A stretch of 64,000 nt of DNA from Actinocorallia herbida (GTDB lineage: Bacteria; Actinomycetota; Actinomycetes; Streptosporangiales; Streptosporangiaceae), in NCBI RefSeq assembly GCF_003751225.1, contig NZ_RJKE01000001.1, positions 1,302,001-1,366,000 of the forward strand, written 5' to 3'. A program made the position numbers and the translations under genes. The notes under the pieces are model-generated. The model saw nothing but the letters and a program-made list of their open reading frames with translations, did not search any database and had not been told where the DNA came from. Below are positions 35,200-43,799 of the stretch, piece after piece. Within the stretch, counting starts at the first letter, position 1. Each line of letters begins with the position of its first letter.

Positions 35200-36101
35200 G
35201 CCCGGCCCGGTGGCGGGCTCTCCGGCGAAGCCGGGTTCTCGATGAGCCTGTCATCGGGACCAGTGAGCCCGGCCCGGTGGTGGGCTCTCCGGCGAAGCCG
35301 GGTTCTCAAAGAGCCCGCCACCGGGACCAATGAGTACGCGAGTACGACGAGGGCGACGCCGGCCACCACGTCCAGGACGTAGTGGTTGGCGGTCGCCAGC
35401 ACCACCGCGACGGTGCAGGCCGGGTAGGCGAGGCCGAGCGCGCGCGTCGTCCACCGGCGGCCGAGCGTCACGAGGGCGATCCCGCACCACACCGCCCAGC
35501 CCGCGTGCATCGACGGCATCGCCGCGTACTGGTTGGTCATGGCCGCCGAGACGTCGGAGGCGTACAGGCCGGGTGTGCCGAAGGCCGTCACGGGGTCCAG
35601 GAAGCCCTCGGAGGGCAGGAAGCGGGGCGGGGCCAGGGGGAACAGCCAGAAGCCCGCGAGCGCCGTCCCGGTGGCCGCCACGAGGGCGGTCCGCAGCCGC
35701 GCGTAGTGCGCGCCGTGGGCGCGGTAGAGCCACGCCAGCACCGCGAGCGTCACGGCGAAGTGCGCGCTCAGGTAGAAGAGGTTCGCGGCGAGGGACAGGG
35801 GCTCGCTGGCCACCAGCGCGCGGTTCAGCCCGAGTTCGACGTCCAGGGAGAGCGCGCGTTCCAGGTCGAGGACCGCCGCGGCGTTGGCGAACGCGCGGGC
35901 GGGACCGCCCGGGTCGTTCAGCAGGATCCGGAGCAGGGTGTAAGCGGTGTAGAAGACGGCGACGAGCACGAGTTCGCGCACGACCGACGGCCGCGGGAGC
36001 GGCGGGACGCGGACCAGCGGGGAGACGGCGGCCGGCCCGTCCGAACCGGTCAGACTTGAACGAACGGCAGGACGGGGGGCGATACGAACCATGTCGTCCA
36101 T
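35181..36101 (-). CDS. PAP2-superfamily phosphatase (inositolphosphotransferase-like)
   Basis: This membrane protein of about 306 residues has the acid-phosphatase motifs of the PAP2/IPC-synthase type: FYLSAHFAVTL, AAMPSMHAGWAVW and TANHYVLDVVAGVALVVLAY. It probably acts on a phosphorylated lipid or transfers a head group. The family ends soon after VLAYS. Here about 49 more residues follow, ending PPPGRAQRPLP, and they are encoded entirely by the 67-bp repeats and the end of glnE. The start codon is uncertain: ATG at 36101 or 36092, or GTG at 36131. The gene converges on glnE. Confidence 0.85.
   Translation of the reverse strand: MDDMVRIAPRPAVRSSLTGSDGPAAVSPLVRVPPLPRPSVVRELVLVAVFYTAYTLLRILLNDPGGPARAFANAAAVLDLERALSLDVELGLNRALVASEPLSLAANLFYLSAHFAVTLAVLAWLYRAHGAHYARLRTALVAATGTALAGFWLFPLAPPRFLPSEGFLDPVTAFGTPGLYASDVSAAMTNQYAAMPSMHAGWAVWCGIALVTLGRRWTTRALGLAYPACTVAVVLATANHYVLDVVAGVALVVLAYSLVPVAGSLRTRLRRRAHHRAGLTGPDDRLIENPASPESPPPGRAQRPLP
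35197..35330. repeat. 67-bp palindromic repeat, two tandem copies
   Basis: Two units repeat with a period of exactly 67 bases (TGAG at 35197, 35264 and again 35331). Each unit has an outer stem GGYCCGRTGGCGGGCTC paired with GAGCCnGCCAYCGGGncC, enclosing an inner hairpin CCGGCGAAGCCGG. The first TGA is the glnE stop codon. Related arrays occur at 49554-49753 and, in shortened form, at 41276-41326. Confidence 0.9.
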
Positions 36102-36243
36102 GGTCCGGCGGCCGCGTCCGCCTGTGATCACCGCAGCGGACGGTCTTCACCTCGGCATCTGGGGGGACGCCCACCCGGGGCCGTCCCCCAGAAGAACGGG
36201 CGCCGAACGGCGGGTTGCCCCTAGGGGACGTGCCTTACGGGCC

Positions 36244-36639
36244 TCAGGGCAGCCGCTGCTCTACCGGCATCGGGTTCTTCAGCGCCTTCCCGACCGGGCA
36301 GTACCGCTCGTGGACGCGCCCGGCGACCGAGCGGAAGACCTCAAGCGCCTTCTCGTCCTCCGGGGGGAGCTCGATCTCATACGTGACGGTGAAGGACCTC
36401 AGCTCCGTGTCGGAGACCTTCTCCGCCTCCACGACGGTCGCCAGCTTGGCCAGGCGGTGGCCGCGCTTGGCGGTCAGGGGCTCGACCGTCGCCATCTCGC
36501 AGCCGCCGAGCGCGGCGAGCAGGAGCTCGACGGGGGAGAACACCCCCTCGTCGCGGGTCGAGCCGATCTCGATCCGGCCTCCCCGGTCGTTGGTGGCGGT
36601 GAAGCCCGTCTCGGTGCGCTCTACCCGGACCGACGGCAT
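36244..36639 (-). CDS. OsmC-family protein
   Basis: This 131-residue protein belongs to the OsmC/Ohr fold, which reduces organic hydroperoxides with a pair of cysteines. The first Cys is in LLLAALGGCEMATVEPLTA, the second in VHERYCPVGKAL, and the region FSPVELLLAALGGC is typical. The ATG at 36639 has GGAGGA upstream. It is divergent from the peptidase E gene across about 235 bases. That gap contains a small inverted repeat, CCGTTGC/GCAACGG (36682-36699), which may be an operator. The substrate is not deducible. Confidence 0.9.
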   Translation of the reverse strand: MPSVRVERTETGFTATNDRGGRIEIGSTRDEGVFSPVELLLAALGGCEMATVEPLTAKRGHRLAKLATVVEAEKVSDTELRSFTVTYEIELPPEDEKALEVFRSVAGRVHERYCPVGKALKNPMPVEQRLP

Positions 36640-36875
36640 GGTTCCTCCGATGTGCGGTGCTGTGCTGCTGCGGGGTGGTACCCGTTGCAGGGGCAACGGA
36701 CCCCGGTTGCGGATCATCCCCATTCCTCGCCGCGGATGTCCACAGAAACGCGGAAACGCCTTTCCGGGGCTCTCCGTAGCCGTACGGTGACTCTGCACGG
36801 GTTCTCCGCGGGGTACCGGGAACCCTGCGGACCAACGGCAGCGACGCCGAACGCCGACGAAGACCGGGAGCACAG

Positions 36876-37604
36876 TTGAGCACTGACGGACAGCCGCACA
36901 TCCTCGCCATCGGCGGCGGGACCTTCGTGTCCAACGGCCGCTTCGGCCTGGACCCGAGCCCGCTGCTGCGCTACGCCTTCGACCTCACCGGGCAGGACAG
37001 GCCGCGCGTCTGCTTCCTGGCCACGGCCCTGGGCGACCAGTCCGAGCGCGTCGCCCAGATGTACGAGGCCTTCGGCCGGATGGACGCCGAGGTCACCCAC
37101 GTCGCGCTGTTCCCCATGCCCAACATGGAGGACCTGCGCGGCCACCTGCTCGCCCAGGACCTCGTCTACGTGACCGGCGGCAGCGTCGTCAACCTGCTCG
37201 CCCTGTGGCGGGCGCACGGCCTCGACGAGATCTTCGCCGAGGTGTGGCGCTCCGGCGTCGTGCTGGCCGGGCAGAGCGCGGGCGCGATGTGCTGGCACTC
37301 CGGCGGCAACACCGACTCCTACGGCCCGGCCCTGCGGCCGCTGAGCGACGGCCTCGGCCTGCTCCCGTACTCCTGCGGCGTCCACTACGACAGCGACGCC
37401 CAGCGCAGGCCGCTGCTGCACTCCTCGATCGCCTCGGGGGAACTGCCCGACGGCTACGCGGCCGACGAGGGCGTCGCGCTGCACTACGTCGGCACCGAGT
37501 TCGTCCAGGCCGTCGGCTACCGCCCGTCCGGCCGGGCGTGGCGGATCGAGCGGGACGGGACCGGGGTGAAGGAGACCCCGATCGAGCCACGCCAGCTCCG
37601 CTGA
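36876..37604 (+). CDS. pepE: Peptidase E (S51 family)
   Basis: This 242-residue enzyme belongs to peptidase family S51, which cleaves Asp-X dipeptides. The nucleophile elbow GQSAGAMCWH and the preceding VYVTGGSVVNLLALWRAHGL are characteristic, and SCGVHYDSDAQRRPLL follows. The start is TTG, with GGGAGCACAG just upstream giving MSTDGQPHILAIGGGTF. It stands between osmC and lipB, pointing towards lipB, with a 90-base gap. Confidence 0.9.
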   Translation: MSTDGQPHILAIGGGTFVSNGRFGLDPSPLLRYAFDLTGQDRPRVCFLATALGDQSERVAQMYEAFGRMDAEVTHVALFPMPNMEDLRGHLLAQDLVYVTGGSVVNLLALWRAHGLDEIFAEVWRSGVVLAGQSAGAMCWHSGGNTDSYGPALRPLSDGLGLLPYSCGVHYDSDAQRRPLLHSSIASGELPDGYAADEGVALHYVGTEFVQAVGYRPSGRAWRIERDGTGVKETPIEPRQLR

Positions 37605-37693
37605 CGCGCCGGCCGGTCGGCTCCACCGACGTCGGAGGGTCCGGCTTGCCCGGGGTTCGGAGGGCGCGGCCTCGGGTCGAGTAAGGTCGAGGC

Positions 37694-38362
37694 GTGATTT
37701 TCGTGCATGCGGGCTTCGGTGACCAGGCTGTTCCCTACGAGGACGGGTGGGCGCTCCAGCGCCGCACCCACGAGCGCCGGGTGGCCGACGCCGTCGGCGA
37801 CACCGTGATCATGCTGGAGCACCAGCCGGTCTACACCGCGGGCAAGCGCACCGAGCCGCTGGACCGGCCGCTGGGCGACCCGGGCGCGCCGGTGATCGAC
37901 GTCGACCGCGGCGGCAAGATCACCTGGCACGGTCCCGGTCAGCTCACCGTCTACCCGATCGTCCGGCTGCCCGACCCGATCGACGTCGTGGCCTTCGTCC
38001 GCAAGATGGAGGAGGCCATGATCGGGGTGCTCGGCGAGTTCGGCCTGCAAGGGGTACGGGTCGAAGGGCGCAGCGGCGTCTGGCTGGTCGACGGCGAGGC
38101 CCCGGACCGCAAGCTCGGCTCGGTCGGGCTGCGCGTCTCCCAGGGCGTGACGATGCACGGCATCCAGATCAACTGCGACAACGACCTGAGCTGGTTCGAC
38201 CGGATCGTGCCGTGCGGCATCAGCGACGCGTCCTCCACCTCGCTCACCCGCGAACTGGGCCGTCCGGTGACCGTCCGGGAGGTGCTGCCGCTGGCCGAGC
38301 GGCACATCGCCGAGCAGCTGGGCGCGGCGGAGACGTTCCACCGCACCCTGGCCCAGCTCTAG
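37694..38362 (+). CDS. lipB: Octanoyltransferase (lipoate synthesis)
   Basis: This enzyme moves octanoyl groups from acyl-carrier protein to the lipoyl domains of dehydrogenase complexes. The 222-residue protein shows [37 protein letters not shown] and the catalytic Cys region [14 protein letters not shown]. The GTG start gives [11 protein letters not shown]. It precedes lipA on the same strand, with two minus-strand genes between them. The lipoyl-dependent SucB lies 13 kb further on. Confidence 0.95.
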   Translation: MIFVHAGFGDQAVPYEDGWALQRRTHERRVADAVGDTVIMLEHQPVYTAGKRTEPLDRPLGDPGAPVIDVDRGGKITWHGPGQLTVYPIVRLPDPIDVVAFVRKMEEAMIGVLGEFGLQGVRVEGRSGVWLVDGEAPDRKLGSVGLRVSQGVTMHGIQINCDNDLSWFDRIVPCGISDASSTSLTRELGRPVTVREVLPLAERHIAEQLGAAETFHRTLAQL

Positions 38363-38366
38363 GGCC

Positions 38367-38855
38367 TCAGCCCATCGTCTTGAACACGCCTTCGCCGCGG
38401 TCGGCGGCGTCGGTGAAGAACCTGCCGAGCGCGTCGTAGCCCGGCCGGAACAGCTTGTCCCGTGCGTCCTCGCCCCAGGCGTTGACGCCCTGCACGTCGG
38501 CCTCGGCCATCGCGACCAGGTCGAACCGGCGCGAGGGGAAGGGCGTCGCCGCGAGATGGTCGGCGGCGACCTTCACCCTGTCGGTGGACAGGTAGATGAC
38601 GTCGAAGCCGAGCGCCTCGCTGCCGTCCTCGGTGAGCAGCCGCCCACCGCAGACGATGTCGGCCTCGGGCGAACGCCCTTCCCAGGGGTCGCCGGTGATC
38701 AGGTAGTGCAGGCCCTGCCAGTTCCCGCCCAGGTCGAGCACCCGCCCGTGGTGGGCCTGCCGCCAACCCGCGGAACCGAACACCCGCCGCGCAAGGTCGC
38801 CCGGGTCGGCGCCTCCCTCCACGGGCAGCCTCAAGTAAGTCATGGCCAGCGCCAC
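38367..38855 (-). CDS. YfbM/DUF1877-family protein
   Basis: This 162-residue protein resembles the YfbM family of unknown function. The signs are LGGNWQGLHYLITGDPWEG, GFDVIYLSTDRVKVAADHL and a C-terminal DALGRFFTDAADRGEGVFKT. The GTG at 38855 is chosen because GGGAGAGGA lies just before it and gives MALAMTYLRLP. It converges on lipB with a 4-base gap. No partner is evident. Confidence 0.8.
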   Translation of the reverse strand: MALAMTYLRLPVEGGADPGDLARRVFGSAGWRQAHHGRVLDLGGNWQGLHYLITGDPWEGRSPEADIVCGGRLLTEDGSEALGFDVIYLSTDRVKVAADHLAATPFPSRRFDLVAMAEADVQGVNAWGEDARDKLFRPGYDALGRFFTDAADRGEGVFKTMG

Positions 38856-38966
38856 GGCGGATCCTCTCCCTTGCTCCAAGCTTGACAACAGCGAGTCACC
38901 CTAGAGAGGTCGGCGGCGGCCGGGGGCGCGAATCGCGGGAATCGGCGCTCATGCGCCCCCCGATTG

Positions 38967-39287
38967 TTATAGAGGGCGTATTTTGACGGCTGTCCCGTAG
39001 GCGCAGATCTCCGTCCCGGTGTCCCTGAGGTCGTTGCTCTCGTACCGGACGGCGAGGATCGCGCCGGCGCCCTTGGCCTTGGCCGCGGCGATCAGCCGCT
39101 CGCGCGCCTGGAGCCGGAAGTCGTGGAGTTCGCGGGCCAGGCCCTGCGGTTCGCCGCCGAGGAACGTCTTGATCCCCGCCTCGATGCTGGACAGTCCACT
39201 GCGGACCATGACGGTGAGACCGAACACATCTCCGATCACCTCGGTGACCTCGTAGCCGGGGATGTCGTTCATGGTGGACACGATCAC
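38967..39287 (-). CDS. YbjQ-family (UPF0145) protein
   Basis: This 106-residue protein belongs to the YbjQ family of small proteins that form ring-like oligomers, possibly metal binding. It has the signature DIPGYEVTEVIGDVFGLTV, then LRARERLIAAAKAKGA-like text (LQARERLIAAAKAKGAGAIL) and AVRYESNDL. I chose the GTG at 39287, with AAGGAAGG nine bases before it. An ATG at 39272 (MNDIPGYEV) is the other option. It diverges from lipA across 58 bases. Confidence 0.88.
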   Translation of the reverse strand: MIVSTMNDIPGYEVTEVIGDVFGLTVMVRSGLSSIEAGIKTFLGGEPQGLARELHDFRLQARERLIAAAKAKGAGAILAVRYESNDLRDTGTEICAYGTAVKIRPL

Positions 39288-39345
39288 AGCGGCCGGCCTT
39301 CCTTGGGGGGCGTGAGGGGGCCTTTCCTGGACGTACTCTAAACGG

Positions 39346-40278
39346 GTGAGTGCTGTGGCCCCAGATGGACGGAAGCTGCTGCGGCTTGAAGTCCGCAACG
39401 CAGAGGTACCGATCGAGAAGAAGCCGCCGTGGATCAAGACGCGGTTGAAGATGGGGCCCCAATACCGGGAGCTGACCCAGCTCGTCAAAGACGAGGGGCT
39501 GCACACGGTCTGCCAGGAGGCGGGCTGCCCCAACATCTTCGAGTGCTGGGAAGACCGCGAGGCGACCTTCCTCATCGGCGGTGACCAGTGCACCCGGCGG
39601 TGCGACTTCTGCCAGATCGACACGGGCAAGCCCGCCGAGTACGACACCGGCGAGCCCGTGCGGGTGGCGGAGTCCGTCGCGTCGATGGGGCTCAAGTACG
39701 CCACCATCACCGGGGTGGCCCGGGACGACCTGCCCGACCAGGGCGCCTGGCTGTACGCCGAGACGGTCCGCCAGGTCCACCTCGCCGTGCCGGGCTGCGG
39801 CGTGGAGCTGCTCGCGCCGGACTTCAACGGTGTGCCCGACCTCCTCGGCCAGGTCTTCGAGGCCGCCCCCGAGGTGTTCGCGCACAACCTGGAGACGGTG
39901 CCGCGGATCTTCAAGCGGATCCGGCCCGCGTTCCGGTACGAGCGGTCCCTGGACGTCATCACGCAGGCCCGCGCGGCCGGGCTGGTGACCAAGTCCAACC
40001 TGATCCTGGGCATGGGCGAGACCCGCGAGGAGGTCTCCGAGGCGCTGCGCGACCTGCACACGGCCGGCTGCGAGCTCATCACCATCACCCAGTACCTGCG
40101 GCCGACGCCGCGGCACCACCCCGTCGAGCGCTGGGTCAAGCCCGAGGAGTTCGTCGAGCTCCAGGCCGAGGCCGCCGAGATCGGGTTCGCCGGAGTGATG
40201 TCCGGACCCCTGGTACGGTCCAGCTACCGCGCGGGACGCCTCTACCGTCAGGCCATCGACGCCCGCGCCGATCACTAG
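39346..40278 (+). CDS. lipA: Lipoyl synthase (radical SAM)
   Basis: This enzyme inserts two sulfurs into octanoyl groups on lipoyl domains. The 310-residue protein has both iron-sulfur clusters of the family: the auxiliary cluster C56-C61-C67 ([13 protein letters not shown]) and the radical-SAM cluster C82-C86-C89 ([10 protein letters not shown]). The Ser near the C-terminus that binds the auxiliary cluster is in VRSSYRAG. The start is GTG. DUF4191 follows after a few bases. Together with lipB it supplies SucB. Confidence 0.97.
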   Translation: MSAVAPDGRKLLRLEVRNAEVPIEKKPPWIKTRLKMGPQYRELTQLVKDEGLHTVCQEAGCPNIFECWEDREATFLIGGDQCTRRCDFCQIDTGKPAEYDTGEPVRVAESVASMGLKYATITGVARDDLPDQGAWLYAETVRQVHLAVPGCGVELLAPDFNGVPDLLGQVFEAAPEVFAHNLETVPRIFKRIRPAFRYERSLDVITQARAAGLVTKSNLILGMGETREEVSEALRDLHTAGCELITITQYLRPTPRHHPVERWVKPEEFVELQAEAAEIGFAGVMSGPLVRSSYRAGRLYRQAIDARADH

Positions 40279-40288
40279 GATGAGCAGC

Positions 40289-40966
40289 ATGGCAGAGAAC
40301 GAACAGCCCGGGCGGTTCAAGCAGATCCGCATGGTCGCCGGGATGGTGGCCAAGGCCGACCGCAAGGCGCTCCCCATCGTCTTCGGTTCGGCGCTGGGCG
40401 TGCTCGCGATCTTCGTGCTGATCGGGATCTTCGTCGGGCCGCTGTGGTTCATGATCCCGCTCGGCCTGATGCTGGCGATCATCGTCGGCCTCGTCGTTTT
40501 CGGGCAGTTCGCGCAGCGCACCCAGTACCGCATGCTGGAGGGCCAGATCGGCGCCGCCTACGGCGTCCTGGACACGATGCGCGGCAACTGGGTCGTCACC
40601 CCGGCCGTCGCGGGCAACCGCAACATGGACGTGGTGCACCGGGTCATCGGGCGCCCCGGCGTCATCCTGGTGTCGGAGGGCCCGGCGAGCAGGGTCGGCT
40701 CGCTGCTGGGCGCGGAGAAGAAGAAGATCTCCCGGCTCGCCTCGGGCGTCACGATCTACGACATCCAGGTCGGCGACGAGGACGGGCAGGTCCCGCTGTC
40801 CAAGCTCCAGGCCAAGGTCGCGAAGCTGCCCAGGAACCTCACCAAGGCCCAGGTCAACGATCTGAACGACCGGATGCGCGCGCTGCCGCAGCGGCCGGCC
40901 GCGCCGGGCGGCCCGATCCCCAAGGGCGTCCGCATGCCGAAGGGCCCCAAGCCGCCCCGCCGCTGA
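40289..40966 (+). CDS. DUF4191-family membrane protein
   Basis: This protein of about 225 residues has two membrane helices, VFGSALGVLAIFVLIGIFVG and FMIPLGLMLAIIVGLVVFG. A soluble domain follows with TMRGNWVVTPAVAGNRNMDV and RPGVILVSEGPASRVGSLL, the DUF4191 pattern. The C-terminal tail is Pro/Lys/Arg rich. DUF4191 genes always seem to follow lipA in actinobacteria, as I recall; function is unknown. I prefer ATG 40289 because AGGA lies eight bases before it; ATG 40280 is possible. Confidence 0.9.
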   Translation: MAENEQPGRFKQIRMVAGMVAKADRKALPIVFGSALGVLAIFVLIGIFVGPLWFMIPLGLMLAIIVGLVVFGQFAQRTQYRMLEGQIGAAYGVLDTMRGNWVVTPAVAGNRNMDVVHRVIGRPGVILVSEGPASRVGSLLGAEKKKISRLASGVTIYDIQVGDEDGQVPLSKLQAKVAKLPRNLTKAQVNDLNDRMRALPQRPAAPGGPIPKGVRMPKGPKPPRR

Positions 40967-40986
40967 CTCCGGCGAGAGCTCCGAGG

Positions 40987-41017
40987 AGAGCCCGCGACCC
41001 CCGTGGTCGCGGGCTCT
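40987..41017. terminator. Hairpin terminator after DUF4191
   Basis: AGAGCCCGCGACC (40987-40999) pairs perfectly with GGTCGCGGGCTCT (41005-41017) around a five-base loop. It follows the DUF4191 stop by 20 bases and closes the lipA transcription unit. Confidence 0.85.
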
Positions 41018-41228
41018 TCGCTTGTCCGGACCGCGGCCGGGGGCCCTGGGAGGCCGTCAGGTCGATCCTGCTGCCGTCGGGGACGTGTCGGGTATGCCGG
41101 GCGCAATCCGGCGTCCGGGGCGCGCATCGCGGGACTGGGAGGCGGGGAGGGTGAACAGCCGGCGTCCGGGGCGTTGCGGTCGGCGGACCCGGCGGCCGCG
41201 CGGAGATGAAGGGCCGTCGGACGCGAAG

Positions 41229-41261
41229 AACGGCCGGCCCCCTGTGCGGGGACCGGCCGTT
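41229..41261. terminator. Hairpin terminator near the RDD gene
   Basis: AACGGCCGG (41229-41237) pairs with CCGGCCGTT (41253-41261), with further partial pairing CCCC/GGGG inside. It lies downstream of the minus-strand RDD gene. Confidence 0.7.
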
Positions 41262-41275
41262 CCCGGTTCGTGCTC

Positions 41276-41326
41276 ACCGGGCCGGTCGCGGGCCCTCGGA
41301 GAGCCCGCCATGACCGGCGGCGCTCA
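41276..41326 (-). repeat. Short 50-bp form of the palindromic repeat, starting at the RDD stop codon
   Basis: On the minus strand the unit runs from the RDD stop TGA through CGGTCATGGCGGGCTCTCCG to GACCGGCCCGG and then TGAGCACG. Stop-to-next-TGA distance is 50 bases, 17 fewer than the 67-bp form, which is the size of the inner hairpin that is missing. The likeness is partial, so kinship is probable and not certain. Confidence 0.5.
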
Positions 41327-41797
41327 GTACTCGATGACCGCGGTGTTGGCGGCGCGGTCGTGCAGGCCGCGGTGGTCGCGGTCCCACAGCAGGGCCGGGA
41401 TCATCAGGCCGAGCAGCACCGCGCGGGCCGCGCCCCAGAGGAGGCCGACGGGGCGGCCGTCGAGCCGGACCACGCGCAGGCCCGCGAGCCGCTTGCCCAG
41501 GGTCGTCCCGATCAGCGAGACGCCGATCCAGGCCTGGAGGACGAAGACGACGAGGTTGAGCCAGACGTTGGCCTTGTCGGACCAGTCCAGCAGGCCCGAG
41601 ATCCACCCGGCCACCAGCATCGAGGCGAACCAGTCGATCAGCAGGGCGACGAGCCGCCGCGCGTAGCTGGCGACGGACCCGGATCCGCGCTGCGGAAAGC
41701 CCAGGCGCTCGCCCGCGTAGCCCAGGTCGGCGCCCGCCGTGCGGGCCCCGGTCAGCCAGGTGCCTGTCCAGCTCGGACCCTTCTCGTTACCGCTCAC
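41324..41797 (-). CDS. RDD-family membrane protein
   Basis: This 157-residue protein carries the RDD pattern: ASYARRLVALLIDWFASMLV at the first helix, then WIGVSLIGTTLGKRLAGLRV and a C-terminal LLWDRDHRGLHDRAANTAVI. RDD proteins are small membrane proteins of poorly known function, some linked to ion or solute transport. The ATG start (MSGNEKGPSWTGTWL) is clear. It is divergent from glnA1 across 135 bases. Its stop codon is the first TGA of a shortened copy of the palindromic repeat. Confidence 0.9.
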   Translation of the reverse strand: MSGNEKGPSWTGTWLTGARTAGADLGYAGERLGFPQRGSGSVASYARRLVALLIDWFASMLVAGWISGLLDWSDKANVWLNLVVFVLQAWIGVSLIGTTLGKRLAGLRVVRLDGRPVGLLWGAARAVLLGLMIPALLWDRDHRGLHDRAANTAVIEY

Positions 41798-41876
41798 CCC
41801 ACAAAACTACCGGTACCGGCCAGGCGGACTGTCGTGACCCGCCTTCGAGGGAGGCGAAGCGTAGGCTGGCAGGTGG

Positions 41877-41892
41877 GTTACAAGGATGTGAC
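41877..41892 (+). promoter_or_regulatory. GlnR-like half-sites upstream of glnA1
   Basis: GTTAC-AAGGAT-GTGAC fits the recalled GlnR pattern gTnAc-n6-GaAAc with one deviation. It lies about 40 bases before the glnA1 start, between glnA1 and the RDD gene. Confidence 0.5.
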
Positions 41893-41932
41893 CTCGTGAG
41901 ATCGGTAGTAAAAGCCCGTTTTAGGAGGCTGG

Positions 41933-43357
41933 ATGTTCAGCAGCGCCGAGGAAGTCCTGAACTACATCCGGGAGGAGGGTGTCCAGTTCATCGACGTCCG
42001 TTTCGTCGACCTGCCCGGCACGGTGCAGCACTTCACCTTCCCGGCCTCGAACTTCGGTGAGAACGTCTTCACCGACGGCCTGATGTTCGACGGCTCGTCC
42101 ATCCGGGGATTCCAGGAGATCCACGAGTCGGACATGCTGCTGCTGCCGGACCCGACGACCGCGGTCGTCGACCCGTTCCGCCAGCACAAGACGCTCAACA
42201 TCACGTTCTTCGTGCACGACCCGCTCACGGGCGAGCCCTACAGCCGCGACCCGCGCAACGTCGCCAAGAAGGCCCAGGACTACCTGATCGGCACCGGTAT
42301 CGCCGACACGGTGTTCTTCGGTCCCGAGGCCGAGTTCTACATCTTCGACGACGTGCGCTTCCACACCGCGGCCAACGAGGGCTTCTACTTCCTCGACTCG
42401 ATCGAGGGCGCCTGGAACACCGGGCGCAAGGAAGAGGGCGGCAACCTCGGCGCCAAGCCCCCGTACAAGGGCGGCTACTTCCCCGTCCCGCCGATGGACC
42501 ACTACACCGACCTGCGCTCGGAGATGGTCCAGCAGCTCATCGAGGTCGGCATCGACGTGGAGATGCAGCACCACGAGGTGGGCACCGCGGGCCAGGCCGA
42601 GATCGACATCCGGTTCGCGCCCCTGCTCCAGTCGGCCGACCAGCTGATGCTCTACAAGTACGTCGTGAAGAACGTGGCCCGCGCCCACAACAAGGCCGTC
42701 ACGTTCATGCCGAAGCCGATCTTCGGCGACAACGGCTCGGGCATGCACTGCCACCAGTCACTGTGGAAGGACGGCAGCCCGCTCTTCTACGACGAGGTCG
42801 GCTACGCGGGCCTGTCGGACACGGCCCGCTTCTACATCGGCGGCCTGCTCAAGCACGCGCCCGCCCTGCTGGCCTTCACCAACCCGACGGTGAACAGCTA
42901 CCACCGCCTGGTCCCGGGCTACGAGGCCCCGGTGAACCTGGTCTACAGCCAGCGCAACCGCTCGGCCTGCATCCGGATCCCGATCACGGGCACCAACCCG
43001 AAGGCCAAGCGCATCGAGTTCCGGGTGCCGGACCCGTCCTGCAACCCCTACCTCGCGTTCGCCGCCATGCTCATGGCCGGCCTCGACGGCGTCAAGAACA
43101 AGATCGAGCCCGTCGAGCCGGTCGACAAGGACCTCTACGAGCTCCCGCCCGAGGAGGCCCGCGGCATCCCGCAGGTCCCCGGCTCCCTGGAAGCCGTCCT
43201 CGAGGCCCTCGAGAACGACCACGACTTCCTCCTGGAAGGCGGCGTCTTCACCCAGGACCTCATCGAGACCTGGGTGACCTACAAGCGCGAGAACGAACTC
43301 GACCCGATCCGCCTCCGCCCCCACCCCCACGAGTTCGAGCTCTACTTCGACGTGTAG
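41933..43357 (+). CDS. glnA: Glutamine synthetase type I
   Basis: This is the main ammonium-assimilating enzyme (474 residues). The signatures [57 protein letters not shown] and [20 protein letters not shown] are all present. The adenylylation site is Tyr402 in [11 protein letters not shown], the target of GlnE encoded 7 kb upstream. AGGAGG precedes the ATG. A perfect hairpin terminator follows the gene at 43424-43452. Confidence 0.98.
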   Translation: MFSSAEEVLNYIREEGVQFIDVRFVDLPGTVQHFTFPASNFGENVFTDGLMFDGSSIRGFQEIHESDMLLLPDPTTAVVDPFRQHKTLNITFFVHDPLTGEPYSRDPRNVAKKAQDYLIGTGIADTVFFGPEAEFYIFDDVRFHTAANEGFYFLDSIEGAWNTGRKEEGGNLGAKPPYKGGYFPVPPMDHYTDLRSEMVQQLIEVGIDVEMQHHEVGTAGQAEIDIRFAPLLQSADQLMLYKYVVKNVARAHNKAVTFMPKPIFGDNGSGMHCHQSLWKDGSPLFYDEVGYAGLSDTARFYIGGLLKHAPALLAFTNPTVNSYHRLVPGYEAPVNLVYSQRNRSACIRIPITGTNPKAKRIEFRVPDPSCNPYLAFAAMLMAGLDGVKNKIEPVEPVDKDLYELPPEEARGIPQVPGSLEAVLEALENDHDFLLEGGVFTQDLIETWVTYKRENELDPIRLRPHPHEFELYFDV

Positions 43358-43423
43358 TCCTCGCGCAGCGGCCTCGTCACCGGGGTCGAGGGTCGCGACG
43401 ACGTCCGATCGTTGAGGCGCCGG

Positions 43424-43452
43424 GGCCCGCGGCGGTCGTTCCGCCGCGGGCC
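43424..43452. terminator. Hairpin terminator after glnA
   Basis: GGCCCGCGGCGG (43424-43435) pairs perfectly with CCGCCGCGGGCC (43441-43452) around the loop TCGTT. It follows the glnA stop by 66 bases. Confidence 0.85.
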
Positions 43453-43648
43453 TTCGCGCGTTCTCCGTCCGGGGCGCCGCTGAGGTGAAAGGGCGCAGGT
43501 GAAGATCGTCGGGCTGATGGAGGCGCCCGCCGCGGGGTGCTTACCTGGTGCCCGCGCCCCTGCCGCCGTGGTGGACCAAGGTGCGCCTTCGCATCGGCGT
43601 GGTGTTCCTCGGCCCGCGCAGGGTCCGGGCCCGGGGATGACAGATTTA

Positions 43649-43667
43649 TTAGGTTAGGCTAACCTTA
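43649..43667. promoter_or_regulatory. IdeR/DmdR-type iron box, orphan
   Basis: TTAGGTTAGGCTAACCTTA differs at one of 19 positions from the recalled IdeR/DtxR consensus TTAGGTTAGGCTAACCTAA. It overlaps a plausible promoter (TGACAG ... TAACCT with a 16-base gap). No protein-coding gene with iron function starts beside it on either strand. Confidence 0.85.
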
Positions 43668-43670
43668 TTT

Positions 43671-43799
43671 ATGCGTCGGCGGGGTGGTCGACGCGGTTCG
43701 GTCGGGGCCCCCGCGGGTGTTCGCAGGCGCAAGCCGCTGGGGGTCCCCGACCGGACGGAGAAGCGACGCGGGGCGGCGGGGGGAATCCGCCGCCCCGCG
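43671..43799 (+). ncRNA. Possible short iron-controlled transcript (unproven)
   Basis: If the promoter under the iron box fires rightwards, the transcript would meet the perfect 13-bp hairpin at 43767-43799 after roughly 100 bases. The only frame in it is Arg/Gly-rich and looks like GC noise. This is an inferred unit; it may also be the relic of a lost iron gene. Confidence 0.25.
43767..43799. terminator. Hairpin terminator after the Lrp gene
   Basis: CGCGGGGCGGCGG (43767-43779) pairs perfectly with CCGCCGCCCCGCG (43787-43799). It lies 12 bases beyond the stop of the minus-strand Lrp gene and could also end a rightward transcript from the iron box. Confidence 0.85.

Larger units (their letters stand above)
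40967..41323. other. Intergenic stretch between DUF4191 and RDD genes
   Basis: About 357 bases between convergent genes. It contains two hairpin terminators (40987-41017 and 41229-41261) and a shortened copy of the palindromic repeat whose edge reaches into the RDD stop (41276-41326). The central 200 bases are GC-rich with no convincing gene; frames of 68-214 residues there lack codon bias and likeness to anything. Confidence 0.65.

Noticed and set aside
36682-36699. Small inverted repeat CCGTTGC/GCAACGG between osmC and pepE
   Set aside because: Seven-base arms are expected by chance in GC-rich DNA; mentioned under osmC but not called as an operator.
43500-43638. Possible short gene with text WWTKVRLRIGVVFLGPRRVRARG
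   Set aside because: It is under 40 codons after an in-frame stop and has no ribosome site or likeness; perhaps a gene remnant.
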